Shown: piece by piece, positions 41,612-50,629 of the stretch
Layout: every line of letters begins with the position of its first letter
Position numbering within the stretch: the first letter of the stretch is position 1
From: Pelosinus propionicus DSM 13327
GTDB lineage: Bacteria > Bacillota > Negativicutes > DSM-13327
Direction of reading: 5' to 3'
DNA: 64,000 bases
Assembly: GCF_900114615.1 (NCBI RefSeq)
Contig: NZ_FOTS01000016.1
Location: 42,569 to 106,568 of the forward strand
The notes under the pieces: model-generated
Database searches by the model: none
Seen by the model: only the letters and a program-made list of their open reading frames with translations
Told to the model about the DNA's origin: nothing
Program-made: the position numbers and the translations under genes

Positions 41612-43117
41612 ATGATGGAAAATTGGAAACGGCTGCAGAATGGTACGGATATCCGGGGGATTGCGATTGCAACGCCGGAGAAGGCAGTAAATCTGACAGC
41701 TGAGATTGTACAGGCGATTGGTTCCGGGTTTAGACAATGGCTGCTAGAGGTAAAACAGGTACAGCCGACGAGTTGTAAGATTGCGATTGGCATGGATTCT
41801 AGGCTGTCGGGTCCGGAATTAAAGAAAGCTTTGATTGACCGATTAGCCGGATTAGGTTGTGAAGTCTATGATTGCGGTATGAGCACAACGCCTGCCATGT
41901 TCATGACTACGATATTCAAGAACTATCAGTGTGATGGGGCTGTCATGATCACCGCCAGCCATCTTCCTTTTTACCATAATGGTCTAAAGTTTTTCACTAA
42001 AGACGGCGGCTGCGAAAAGGAAGATATTGCAGCTATTTTAGAGAATGCATCACAGGCAGATTCTGCTTGCAGTGAAGAAAAGGGCACCATTCATCAGAAA
42101 GACTTGATTGCAGAGTATTCTGAGCTATTAGTTCAGACGATTCGTAAGGGCGTTAACTCCCAGCAGAATTATGAAAAGCCGCTGCACGGCTGCCATATTA
42201 TTGTGGATGCCGGTAATGGTGCAGGAGGCTTTTTTGCGGCAAAGGTCTTGGAGCCATTAGGTGCGATTACAACAGGAAGCCAGTTTCTAGAACCGGATGG
42301 TACCTTTCCCAATCATTCTCCCAATCCTGAGAATCAAGCAGCGATGGAATCGCTAAAAGCGGCAGTGCTTGGTACTAAGGCAGATTTGGGGATTATCTTT
42401 GATGCCGATGTGGATCGAGCTGCCATTGTCAGCAGCAACGGTGTGGAAATCAATCGCAATGCCTTGATTGCGCTGCTTTCCGTCATTGTTCTGGAAGAGC
42501 ATCCTCAAACGGTGATCGTTACGGATTCCATCACTTCTACGGGCTTACGCAAGTTTATTGAAGAGCAGGGGGGAAGACAGCGGCGGTTTAAACGGGGCTA
42601 TAAGAATGTAATCAATGAAGCAAAACGCCTGAATGCTGCCGGAGAACCTTGCCATTTAGCGATTGAAACTTCCGGTCATGCCGCCTGCAAAGAAAATTAT
42701 TTCTTGGATGACGGTGCTTATTTGATTGCTAAGATACTCATCAAGGTAGCAATGCTGCGTCAGGATAACAAAGAAATCCAGAGTGTTATCGAAACCTTGC
42801 AGATGCCTTATGAGGGGAAAGAGGTTCGAATGCCGATTCTAGACAAGGATTTTAAGGCATGCGGAACTGCAATTCTTGAAGATATAGAAAAACAGGTACA
42901 GGGCATAGAAGGATGGAGTCTTGTAGCTGAGAATTATGATGGTATACGGATAACAGCTGATGAATCCAGCGGTAATGGATGGTTTATGCTGCGCATATCC
43001 TTGCATGAACCGCTGCTAGTGATGAATCTTGAGTCTGATATCGAGGGCGGAATAAAAACAATGCTAGCTGTATTACAGCCTATTTTAAAGGGCTATAAGG
43101 GACTACAGGTAGACTAA
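41612..43117 (+). CDS. Phosphomannomutase/phosphoglucomutase
   Basis: 501 residues from the ATG 9 bases after a GTG. Alpha-D-phosphohexomutase domains: the phosphoserine loop is VMITASHLP near residue 110, the metal loop is DADVDRAA, and the substrate loop is ETSGHA. Interconverts hexose 1- and 6-phosphates. It begins nine bases after the HAD gene and ends the operon, with a terminator 10 bases later. Confidence 0.9.
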   Translation: MMENWKRLQNGTDIRGIAIATPEKAVNLTAEIVQAIGSGFRQWLLEVKQVQPTSCKIAIGMDSRLSGPELKKALIDRLAGLGCEVYDCGMSTTPAMFMTTIFKNYQCDGAVMITASHLPFYHNGLKFFTKDGGCEKEDIAAILENASQADSACSEEKGTIHQKDLIAEYSELLVQTIRKGVNSQQNYEKPLHGCHIIVDAGNGAGGFFAAKVLEPLGAITTGSQFLEPDGTFPNHSPNPENQAAMESLKAAVLGTKADLGIIFDADVDRAAIVSSNGVEINRNALIALLSVIVLEEHPQTVIVTDSITSTGLRKFIEEQGGRQRRFKRGYKNVINEAKRLNAAGEPCHLAIETSGHAACKENYFLDDGAYLIAKILIKVAMLRQDNKEIQSVIETLQMPYEGKEVRMPILDKDFKACGTAILEDIEKQVQGIEGWSLVAENYDGIRITADESSGNGWFMLRISLHEPLLVMNLESDIEGGIKTMLAVLQPILKGYKGLQVD

Positions 43118-43126
43118 ATGCAGTAC

Positions 43127-43163
43127 AAAAGGGCATTACTCTTAGGGAGTGATGCCCTTTTTT
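43127..43163 (+). terminator. Intrinsic terminator after the PTS operon
   Basis: AAAAGGGCATTACTC pairs with GAGTGATGCCCTTTT, followed by TTTATA. Confidence 0.88.
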
Positions 43164-43193
43164 ATAGGATTCAATGGGTTTGACCCAAGAGTC

Positions 43194-43877
43194 TCAGCTG
43201 CGCTTCATGTTGCGTATGATGACCTTGGTTTCTTTGCTTACACGGAAGGATTCCGTGATTTTTTGCAGTGTTTTGTTGTAGGTGAAGTCATCCAGTTCAT
43301 TGTCTGTTAGATAGATCATCGTTTTTTCAGGATAGTGAACAAAGCAGATGGAAAGGGCCCAGGCTGCTGCCATTTTAACGTAATAGCTCTCATGATGAAC
43401 CTGATTGAAAAGCAGGAGCACTCTGTCGATATATTCATCTTCGATGTAAAAGGTTAGCAGCATCACGATGCCAAAGCGCAGGTCGTATTCTTTTTGCGAC
43501 AGCAGGAAAGGCTGTAGAAAATCCCAAACCCTTGCAGGATGCTCTTTGGTAATTTTGAAGCTGCCGCAGCACCAGTCACAGACTGCCCAGTTGCTGATTT
43601 TTGGCACAAAGGCGGCAATTGCCTGCAAGATTTCCTCGATATCTGCCTTTGCATAGCCGATGATCAAGCCTTGGAGCATGACTTCTTCGTAATACTCATC
43701 CTGCACCACAGCAATCGTACTGCGCCAATCGTTCTTGGCAAGTTCTTTTGCCAGTTTTCGCAATCGTGGAAGGCGTACTCCCAAAATATTGTCCGCACCT
43801 GGTACCAGCTTGCTTTGAAACTGCCGATACTCTTCATCAGCCAAGCTGCGGATACGCTCTTTTATTGTCTTCTCCAT
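43194..43877 (-). CDS. AlkD-like DNA alkylation repair protein
   Basis: 227 residues made of HEAT-like helical repeats. The family core SNWAVCDWCCGSFK at about 95-108 and KMAAAWALS near 170 are visible. AlkD removes bulky or cationic alkylated bases by non-flipping excision. It is divergent from the AdaA gene, so it is probably part of an adaptive alkylation response. Confidence 0.88.
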   Translation of the reverse strand: MEKTIKERIRSLADEEYRQFQSKLVPGADNILGVRLPRLRKLAKELAKNDWRSTIAVVQDEYYEEVMLQGLIIGYAKADIEEILQAIAAFVPKISNWAVCDWCCGSFKITKEHPARVWDFLQPFLLSQKEYDLRFGIVMLLTFYIEDEYIDRVLLLFNQVHHESYYVKMAAAWALSICFVHYPEKTMIYLTDNELDDFTYNKTLQKITESFRVSKETKVIIRNMKRS

Positions 43878-43998
43878 ACATCCTCCCTCTCGTTTAAAAG
43901 CGCGATAAAATCGCAGCTGACAAATTTTTCGATAGCTGTGAATTTATTTTATCATAGGGATTCTTTGGTGTGAATGTCCCTAAAATTACAAAGTGAAA

Positions 43999-44032
43999 TA
44001 CCGTAAGACGGTAGCGATATCTTTGCTATAAT
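43999..44032 (+). promoter_or_regulatory. AdaA promoter with palindrome
   Basis: TACCGT-AAG-ACGGTA (43999-44013) is a perfect inverted repeat that covers the -35 position of a TATAAT box at 44027-44032. No good -35 hexamer is visible, consistent with an activator-dependent promoter. Confidence 0.55.
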
Positions 44033-44075
44033 AAGAGTAAGATAGATGTAGGAGATGCAAGATAGGGGGAGCAGT

Positions 44076-44639
44076 ATGACAGCATTAACGACAGAGGAAA
44101 AATGGAAGGCTGTTGTTGGTTGTGACCATTCATATGACGGCAGATTTTTTTATGGTGTGAAAACAACAGGCATTTTTTGCCGGCCATCGTGTAAATCCAA
44201 AGAACCAAAGCGAAGCAACGTTGAATTTTTTGATGAAATTAAAGATGCCTATGCGTATGGATTACGGCCTTGCAAAAGATGTCGTCCGGATTTAAAGGAG
44301 TTTTGCCCTGTATTGGATATCATTGAAAAAATTAAAGAGATCTTTGATGCTCATTTTGCTGATAAGGACAGGCTTACTGCTGAAGTTAAAAAGCTGGGAA
44401 TTAGTCAAAACCATTGTATTCATTTGTTTCGCCAGCAATTTCAAATGACACCTGTAGAATACATGAATAAGCTGCGAGTGGAACAGGCAAAGCAGATGCT
44501 TGTCAGTACCGAGTTAACCATCGTACACATTGCACTGGCATGCGGCTTTAGAAGTCTTTCTACTTTTTATGAATGTTTTAAAAAATATGTCGGATTCCCT
44601 CCTAAAAAATATCGGGAACAAAGCAGTGCTCATAGCTAA
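44076..44639 (+). CDS. adaA: AdaA methylphosphotriester acceptor and AraC-type activator
   Basis: 187 residues from the ATG after AGGGGGAGC. The zinc site has four cysteines: FCRPSC and PCKRC. The first one accepts methyl groups from methylphosphotriesters. An AraC helix-turn-helix fills residues 95-187 (AVKKLGISQNHCIHLFRQQF, LRVEQAKQML). There is no C-terminal methylguanine transferase, so this is the AdaA form. Methylation converts it to an activator of repair genes including its own. Confidence 0.92.
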   Translation: MTALTTEEKWKAVVGCDHSYDGRFFYGVKTTGIFCRPSCKSKEPKRSNVEFFDEIKDAYAYGLRPCKRCRPDLKEFCPVLDIIEKIKEIFDAHFADKDRLTAEVKKLGISQNHCIHLFRQQFQMTPVEYMNKLRVEQAKQMLVSTELTIVHIALACGFRSLSTFYECFKKYVGFPPKKYREQSSAHS

Positions 44640-44644
44640 TGAGT

Positions 44645-44680
44645 AAGCATGGTTTGGTCATTTGTGACCAAACCATGCTT
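44645..44680. terminator. Bidirectional terminator between adaA and MocR genes
   Basis: AAGCATGGTTTGGTCA pairs with TGACCAAACCATGCTT, a 16-base perfect stem around TTTG. It serves both convergent genes; the stem overlaps the last codons of the reverse gene. Confidence 0.88.
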
Positions 44681-46082
44681 TATTTAAAAGCGTAAGTCCA
44701 TTGAAGATTTCCTTTTCATTTAGCATGCTGAAGCCAAGTAGAAGTGTATTTTCAGGACGATTTTCTGTTGCGTGCCAAAATGGCGTAGTCGGGTACACTT
44801 TTACCTGATACTCTTTTGCCTTATCGATCAGCCAATTCTGCTTTTCTCCATTTGCAAATTCCAAAAGGATATGCAGGCCTGCATTGCTGCCTTGTATGAT
44901 GACCTTGTCGCCCATGAGTTGTGTGATCGTTTTCAGCATGATATCATGTTTTTTCTTGTTGTACAGGCAAATCTTTCGCAGGTGACGTTCCCAGTGACCG
45001 CCTGCCATATATAAGCTGACAATTTTTTGTTCCAGCCATGGAATCGAAGAAGAGTACCTCGCAAACATGGCATGATATTTGGGCAGCAGCCATTTAGGCA
45101 GAATCATATACCCCATACGAAGTCCGGGAGAAAGTGATTTTGAAAACGTGCCCATATAAATCACCCTTCCGCTGGTGTCAAGTGACTGGAGTGCAGGGAT
45201 GGGTCTTGCATGGTATCTTAATTCACTGTCGTAATCATCTTCGATAATGATGCCGTTTGCTTCAGTTGCCCAATGAAGGAGATGAAAGCGATTTTGAATA
45301 GGCATAACCACACCAGTCGGAAATTGATGGGACGGTGTAATGTAAGCCAGCTTCGCGGAGGAACGCTCCAAAGTCGAGACCTGAATCCCATCTGACTGTA
45401 CTGGAATTGGCAGGATTTCAAATCCATTGTTCTCAAAGACGGTTCGTGCACCATTATAACCAGGCTCTTCCATTGCCAGCTTACGATTGCCGTCCGAGAA
45501 TAACTTACACACCAAGTCTAACGCATATTGCGTTCCGCAGCAGAGTACAATTTGGTCAGGAGTACAGGAGACGGCTCGTGCTTCCTGCAGATATTTCATA
45601 ATTTGAATTCGTAAATCTAGCTCGCCTTGTTTATCATTGTAAGAATTGATTCTTCGCGCATCCAATGACAAAAGAACCTCCGCAGTAAAGCGACGCCACA
45701 AGGAATACGGAAATGGAATGTCAAGATTTCCATATTGAAAATCATAGAGGTATTTTTCAGACTCCTCAGAAGTGAGCGGTGATTGATCGGCATCGTCTGA
45801 TTCATGGACTGGCTCTTTTGGCTGTTCAGCAATAAGTACTTGATCATTCATATTTTGAACAATGAAACCAGAACCTGGTTTATTTAAGACATAGCCTTCA
45901 AGGCATAGCTGAGAGTATGCGTTTTCTACTGTGTTTCTGGAAACGCAAAAATTTTTTGCAAATACTCGTGTGGGTGTTAGTCGATCACCTTCCTTGAAGG
46001 TGCCTGTCAGAATTTTTTTCTTTAGCTGTTCATAAATCTGCTGATACATAGGCATATGTAATGTGCCATCTATGTGGATCAT
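44658..46082 (-). CDS. MocR/PdxR-family GntR-aminotransferase regulator
   Basis: 474 residues from the ATG behind AAGGAG. The GntR winged helix at residues 1-70 (RLTPTRVFAKNFCVSRNTVE) is fused to a fold-type I aminotransferase-like domain. The PLP lysine is in GTFSKSLSPGLRMGY. These proteins regulate genes of PLP, GABA or taurine metabolism, usually a divergent neighbour. Here that is a flavoprotein at 46285. Confidence 0.92.
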   Translation of the reverse strand: MIHIDGTLHMPMYQQIYEQLKKKILTGTFKEGDRLTPTRVFAKNFCVSRNTVENAYSQLCLEGYVLNKPGSGFIVQNMNDQVLIAEQPKEPVHESDDADQSPLTSEESEKYLYDFQYGNLDIPFPYSLWRRFTAEVLLSLDARRINSYNDKQGELDLRIQIMKYLQEARAVSCTPDQIVLCCGTQYALDLVCKLFSDGNRKLAMEEPGYNGARTVFENNGFEILPIPVQSDGIQVSTLERSSAKLAYITPSHQFPTGVVMPIQNRFHLLHWATEANGIIIEDDYDSELRYHARPIPALQSLDTSGRVIYMGTFSKSLSPGLRMGYMILPKWLLPKYHAMFARYSSSIPWLEQKIVSLYMAGGHWERHLRKICLYNKKKHDIMLKTITQLMGDKVIIQGSNAGLHILLEFANGEKQNWLIDKAKEYQVKVYPTTPFWHATENRPENTLLLGFSMLNEKEIFNGLTLLNKAWFGHK

Positions 46083-46150
46083 GAAATCTTCTCCTTGCAG
46101 TACCATGAAGTAGTCTGCTATTTTAAAATTGTATCTATTTAATTATCTTA

Positions 46151-46176
46151 AATTGGCACTTTTAATACTGCCAATT
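46151..46176. promoter_or_regulatory. MocR operator candidate
   Basis: AATTGGCA and TGCCAATT are perfect inverted repeats with a 10-base spacer, in the divergent region. TATTAT at 46180 is a possible -10 for the rightward gene. Confidence 0.68.
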
Positions 46177-46284
46177 TATATATTATGATACTATCACAAT
46201 CAATTTATAGAGACAAGATGGACATATAAAATGGTTGAATGACTTGATCTTTCAACAAGATCATCACGTTTAGGAGGAGCACTT

Positions 46285-46758
46285 ATGCAGCATCGAATGA
46301 AAACCCATGCGTTAACCAAAAAGGAGGTTGAGGAGCTATTGGAAAGAGCGCAGGTTGGCAGAATCGTAACGCAAAATCAGGATGGATTTCCTTATGCAGT
46401 TCCTATCCATTTCGTATATCACAAGGAAAAGATCTATACCCATGGACTGCCGAAGGGACAGAAAATCGACAATATCAAGCGAAATTCCAAGGTTTGCTTT
46501 GAGGTGGATGAAATGTTGCGTCTCATGTATGATGGAGTTGAAAAAGCTTGTGATACCAATACCCAGTTTACGAGTATTATTGCATTAGGAAATGCTGTGG
46601 TGCTGGAAGACTTAGATGCTAAAAGAGAGATATTAGATAAAGTCGTTGCAAAATACACGCCGCATTTTGCAGGAGAAATACTTTCAGAACAGCGGGTAAA
46701 GGGGACTGCTGTGATTGAGATTGCTGTTACGGAATGTACGGGCAAATATTATAGGTAA
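46285..46758 (+). CDS. NimA-like pyridoxamine 5'-phosphate oxidase-fold flavoprotein
   Basis: 157 residues after TAGGAGGAG. VGRIVTQNQDGFPYAVPIHF matches the split-barrel flavin site of the Nim/PNPOx-like family. Members reduce 5-nitroimidazoles or bind FMN/heme; being divergent from a PdxR-like regulator suggests a B6 link. Activity cannot be read. Confidence 0.83.
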   Translation: MQHRMKTHALTKKEVEELLERAQVGRIVTQNQDGFPYAVPIHFVYHKEKIYTHGLPKGQKIDNIKRNSKVCFEVDEMLRLMYDGVEKACDTNTQFTSIIALGNAVVLEDLDAKREILDKVVAKYTPHFAGEILSEQRVKGTAVIEIAVTECTGKYYR

Positions 46759-46958
46759 AATACATAGCCATTTCATTCGAACGATACAGTAGAATGGAAT
46801 GGTTTTTTAGTGAAAAAAAGTGCTGAAACGGCAAGAATAAAGAAAGATTGACAAATTTATACAACAATGATATCGTGCAATATGTAAACTCAATAAACTG
46901 CGGTAGAGCACTTAACTTCTCATCAAGTTGAAAAATGAAGAACTTAGAGGAGGTCAGG

Positions 46959-49757
46959 ATGACGCATAGTAAGTTGAAAGGCGAAAGCATCGATCCATTG
47001 AATAACGAGTTTTATAAGATGGTAATGGAACAAACGCCCGATATTATTTTGGTAGTCCGTTCAGATGGTCGTATTTGGTATGCCAATGAATCTGCATCAT
47101 CGACTTATGGTTATTCGATCAAAGAGCTGCTGACTCTTCGCATTCAGGATCTTCATGGGAAAGAGCTTGCAGAAACGGAGAAGAGTAAATGTTTTACGGC
47201 CAATCAAAGTGCTCTGGTTTATCGTACAACCCATTTGCACAGCGATGGGAAGGAATTTCCTGTTGAAATGAAATGTCGGTGTGCTGCATTTCAGCAGGAC
47301 GCGGTTTACCTGATTAGTGTCAGGAATATCACAGAAGTAAATGAGTTAGAATCTGCCATTCAAACCTGTCATTACGAACGGAATCAATTGGCAGAGGATT
47401 GGATGAATTTATTTCAGAATGCTCCTGGCGGTTACCATTCCTTGCATTTAGATGGAAGCTTTATTTATATGAATGATACAGAGCTAAAATGGCTGGGATA
47501 CAGACGAGAAGAAGTAATTGGAATCCTTTGCTTTGAGGATATATTGACAGAAAAGAGCCGTGCTAGATACCAAGCCTATGCTGCCGGAGTAAAAGAAAAG
47601 GGGCAGATTGGTGAGACGGATCTGGAAATGGTTCGCAAAGATGGTTCTGTTTTTCCTGTTTTGATCAGTACGTTATTTATAAAAGATGATAGTGGTCATT
47701 ATTACAAAAGTTTATCAACTTGTATTGATATTACTGAAAGAAAGCTATGGGAAGAGGGGATTCTTGCCAGTGAAAACAAGTACCGGGCACTTGCTGAGAA
47801 TTCCAATGATCTTATTGCCCGCTATGATGGCGAGTGCCGATATTTATATGTGAATCCAGCAATTGAACCGATTGCCGGAATGCCCAAAGAGGCATTTATA
47901 GGCAAGACAAATGAAGAGCTTAAGCTGCCCCGTGCTTTTTGCATCATTATTAGGCAGGGCATCAAAGGTGTGCTGAATAAGGGGCAATCGATTCAGCGGG
48001 AATTGGAGCATTTTATTGACAATAGAAGAATGGTTTTTCATTTGCAGCTTGTGCCAGAGTTTCATACCGATAATAGTATTGCCTCTGTACTGTGTGTGGG
48101 GCGTGATATTACCAAGGTTCGTGAGCTGCAGGATGAAATGTTCCGGAATGAGCTGAAATATACGAATTTATTTGAGCACATGAGCGAAGGCTTCAATTAT
48201 GAAAGAATTATAACCAATGACGATCATAGCATTATAGATTCGATTATTTTAGAAGCAAACGCTGCCTATTGCCGTATGGCTAACCGTTCCGTGAACGATA
48301 TTATCGGCAAGAAATCGAGTGAGATTACCTTAACGAGTATCTTGCCAGAATTAAGTTGGGTAAATTTATGCCAAAAGGTAATAAATGAAGGGCCTACTAC
48401 CATAGAGTGCTATTCCTTTCCATTAAAAAAATGGTTTTCTGTTATTGCTTATAGTCCGATTCAAGATCATCTGGCAATCCTTTATATTGATATTACCAAA
48501 CGAATGGAGGCAGAAAAAAAGCTGCAGGAAAGTGATAAACGATACAAAGAACTGGTTCAAGCAGCCAAAGTCATTATTGTGATCATCAATTCATCTGGTG
48601 AAATTATTTTTATGAATGAATGGGGACTGTCATTTTTTGGGTTCTCTAAAGATGAACTGATTGGACAGTCTGTTTTTGATACGATCGCACCGGAATATGA
48701 CTCAATGGGGCAAGACCTGCGCGAAGTATTTGAAGGATTAAAGAATAATAATGGTTCTTTTCAGCGTCATTTGAGTGAAAATATGACTTCTTCAGGAAGA
48801 CGAGTATGGATTGATTGGACAAATCGTGTGGTAATTGATCCCGTAACAGGTGAATTTCAGCTGTCGGCAATTGGATTTGACGTTACGGCTACGAAAAAGG
48901 CAGAACAAGAGCAATTATATGGATATGAACGACGCAAGCGCAGAGAATTGTTGAATGATGTAATTCATCGAAGAATTTCTCAAGAAGAATTAGTGGCAGG
49001 AGCTGCTCAATTGGAATTGAAAATAAAACCGCCCTTTGTAATTCTTTTGCTGGCGACTCCTTGGCAAAGTCTGCCCCAAAATACGTCGATTGAGGAAAGT
49101 GGGGAGCGGCAGCATTCTGTCGATCGATTGGTTGATAACATCCAGCGTCAAATCGGAGGCGTGACCTGGCAAACCCAAGAGGGGATAGCCATTTTATACC
49201 CTCTGCCGGTTAAGGAGCTTCGGGTATCACTCAAGCAGACTAAGGTCGTGGCAGAAGCGGTTACAGAGCAGCTGACACGCTTTTGGCAAGGAATGCAGAT
49301 TCGCGGTGGTATTTCTCATTCTTCAGAAGCAACATTTTTGATTGCCGATGTCTATGATCAGGCACGTCTGTCACTTCTATGCAGTCCTGTACTGTATCCA
49401 GAAAATCTGCTGCATTATTGGGAGGAGCTGGGGTGTTATCAATTTATTTTTAATGACTGCTCTTCCCAGCAGGCAAGGCAATTTATTAACTATCATTTGG
49501 GAGCGCTGTTAAACCCTGAGGGCAAGGGAGATCAAAGTGAATTGCTTGCCACCCTCAAAGAAGTCATTACCGGAGCATCTGCCCAGACAATTGGAAAACG
49601 GCTTTTTGTGCATCCCCAAACGGTTGTTTTTCGCAAACGAAATTTAGAAAAAATGATGGGCGTTGATTTAGATTCATTACAGGTTCGCATGGATGTATCC
49701 GTTGCATTAAAACTTTTATCGCTGCTGGAGACAACTTCTTCTGGTAGTGAACAGTAA
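46959..49757 (+). CDS. Multi-PAS sensor with PucR/CdaR-type C-terminal HTH
   Basis: 932 residues from the ATG after GAGGAGG; the frame opens eight codons earlier. There are about five PAS domains: residues ~20-130, 150-265, 270-390, 395-510 and 515-640. Repeated IDITERK, DITKVRE, DITKRME boundaries link them. The last 300 residues include a diverged GGDEF-like region and a PucR-type helix-turn-helix (GASAQTIGKRLFVHPQTVVFRKRNLE). It should be a one-component transcription factor sensing cofactors or redox state. The targets are unknown; the envelope genes downstream are candidates. Confidence 0.85.
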   Translation: MTHSKLKGESIDPLNNEFYKMVMEQTPDIILVVRSDGRIWYANESASSTYGYSIKELLTLRIQDLHGKELAETEKSKCFTANQSALVYRTTHLHSDGKEFPVEMKCRCAAFQQDAVYLISVRNITEVNELESAIQTCHYERNQLAEDWMNLFQNAPGGYHSLHLDGSFIYMNDTELKWLGYRREEVIGILCFEDILTEKSRARYQAYAAGVKEKGQIGETDLEMVRKDGSVFPVLISTLFIKDDSGHYYKSLSTCIDITERKLWEEGILASENKYRALAENSNDLIARYDGECRYLYVNPAIEPIAGMPKEAFIGKTNEELKLPRAFCIIIRQGIKGVLNKGQSIQRELEHFIDNRRMVFHLQLVPEFHTDNSIASVLCVGRDITKVRELQDEMFRNELKYTNLFEHMSEGFNYERIITNDDHSIIDSIILEANAAYCRMANRSVNDIIGKKSSEITLTSILPELSWVNLCQKVINEGPTTIECYSFPLKKWFSVIAYSPIQDHLAILYIDITKRMEAEKKLQESDKRYKELVQAAKVIIVIINSSGEIIFMNEWGLSFFGFSKDELIGQSVFDTIAPEYDSMGQDLREVFEGLKNNNGSFQRHLSENMTSSGRRVWIDWTNRVVIDPVTGEFQLSAIGFDVTATKKAEQEQLYGYERRKRRELLNDVIHRRISQEELVAGAAQLELKIKPPFVILLLATPWQSLPQNTSIEESGERQHSVDRLVDNIQRQIGGVTWQTQEGIAILYPLPVKELRVSLKQTKVVAEAVTEQLTRFWQGMQIRGGISHSSEATFLIADVYDQARLSLLCSPVLYPENLLHYWEELGCYQFIFNDCSSQQARQFINYHLGALLNPEGKGDQSELLATLKEVITGASAQTIGKRLFVHPQTVVFRKRNLEKMMGVDLDSLQVRMDVSVALKLLSLLETTSSGSEQ

Positions 49758-49812
49758 GTTTCAAAATACATCCTAAACTGTCAAAATGGTAATCAATTTA
49801 TATACTTTTGAT

Positions 49813-49866
49813 AAAATGATAGCTTATTTTAGGACAATCCTTATTGAAGTTATCGCAGGGGAAAGA
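49813..49866 (+). promoter_or_regulatory. Duplicated upstream region, copy 1
   Basis: ATAAAATGATAGCTTATTT and, 28 bases on, CTTATTG-AAGTTATCGCAGG match the region 50345-50399 with small indels. It lies 67 bases before ytxH, so it may be a shared promoter. Confidence 0.55.
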
Positions 49867-49933
49867 GTGAAGTAGATGTAATTATATATTACATTACTAC
49901 TAATTGATGAAATCATGATGGGAGGACGAGGCT

Positions 49934-50266
49934 ATGTCGATATTGGATTTGCTGCAGAAGGGGAAACGAAACCGTGAGAAACGAGTACGTCAAAAGGTAG
50001 CAATTGGTGCTACGTTAGGAATGACAATTGGAGCGGTTGCTGGGGTTTTGCTGGCACCTAAGGCTGGGAAGGAAACTCGTGCCGGTCTTGCAAAAAATGC
50101 AAAGAATGTTACAGAGACAATTAAAGAGATATCTGCGAAAACTCAGGATTTGGTAGCTGAGACCAAAGGAAGACTTTCTGAAAAGTCACATGATATCATG
50201 AGTGATGTTAAAGAAAAGATTTCTGACATAAAAAAGGAAAAAAATGAAGATTTACCTGCAAAGTAA
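49934..50266 (+). CDS. YtxH-domain protein
   Basis: 110 residues. A glycine/alanine-rich membrane segment (GATLGMTIGAVAGVLLAP) is followed by KAGKETR and a long amphipathic coil (KTQDLVAETKGRLSEKSHD). YtxH proteins are stress-induced membrane proteins of Firmicutes. First gene of a group of small envelope genes. Confidence 0.85.
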   Translation: MSILDLLQKGKRNREKRVRQKVAIGATLGMTIGAVAGVLLAPKAGKETRAGLAKNAKNVTETIKEISAKTQDLVAETKGRLSEKSHDIMSDVKEKISDIKKEKNEDLPAK

Positions 50267-50288
50267 GATAGAAGCACATAAAAACATG

Positions 50289-50328
50289 TAAAACCACGGC
50301 CAGGCAGAAATGCTCCGCCGTGGTTTAA
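50289..50328 (+). terminator. Intrinsic terminator after YtxH gene
   Basis: AAACCACGGC pairs with GCCGTGGTTT (plus TA/TA), followed by AATTTTA. Lies 22 bases past the gene. Confidence 0.8.
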
Positions 50329-50344
50329 TTTTATACAATTATTA

Positions 50345-50399
50345 TAAAATAATTCTTATTTCTATGGAAAAACTTATTGCAAGTATCGCAGGAAAAAGA
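50345..50399 (+). promoter_or_regulatory. Duplicated upstream region, copy 2
   Basis: ATAAAATAATTCTTATTT and CTTATTGCAAGTATCGCAGG repeat the arrangement at 49813-49866. It lies 121 bases before the miniprotein gene. Confidence 0.55.
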
Positions 50400-50519
50400 A
50401 GATTTTAGTGAAATATATATTTATAAGTCATTGAAGTGGCAAGTTATGTCGAAAAACGGTGCAGTTATACCTAATCAATCAGATAAGAGTGGAGCTTAAT
50501 GCTAAGGAGGGAGTGAACA

Positions 50520-50597
50520 GTGAGTTTAGTAGTAGTAGCAGCTTTATTGTGCTCTGTTTTTTGGGTAATGGGTAAATTAGCAAGAAGAGATTGGTGA
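50520..50597 (+). CDS. 25-residue single-helix membrane miniprotein
   Basis: GTG start 8 bases after AAGGAGG. The peptide is SLVVVAALLCSVFWVMGKL followed by ARRDW: one hydrophobic helix with a short basic tail, so N-out/C-in topology is expected. A ribosome site this strong ahead of a frame this short, and the location between YtxH and DUF948-type genes, support a real small protein. No family recognised. Confidence 0.6.
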   Translation: MSLVVVAALLCSVFWVMGKLARRDW

Positions 50598-50629
50598 CGT
50601 ATCCGTTCTAGGATGTGGAGGGGATATGG

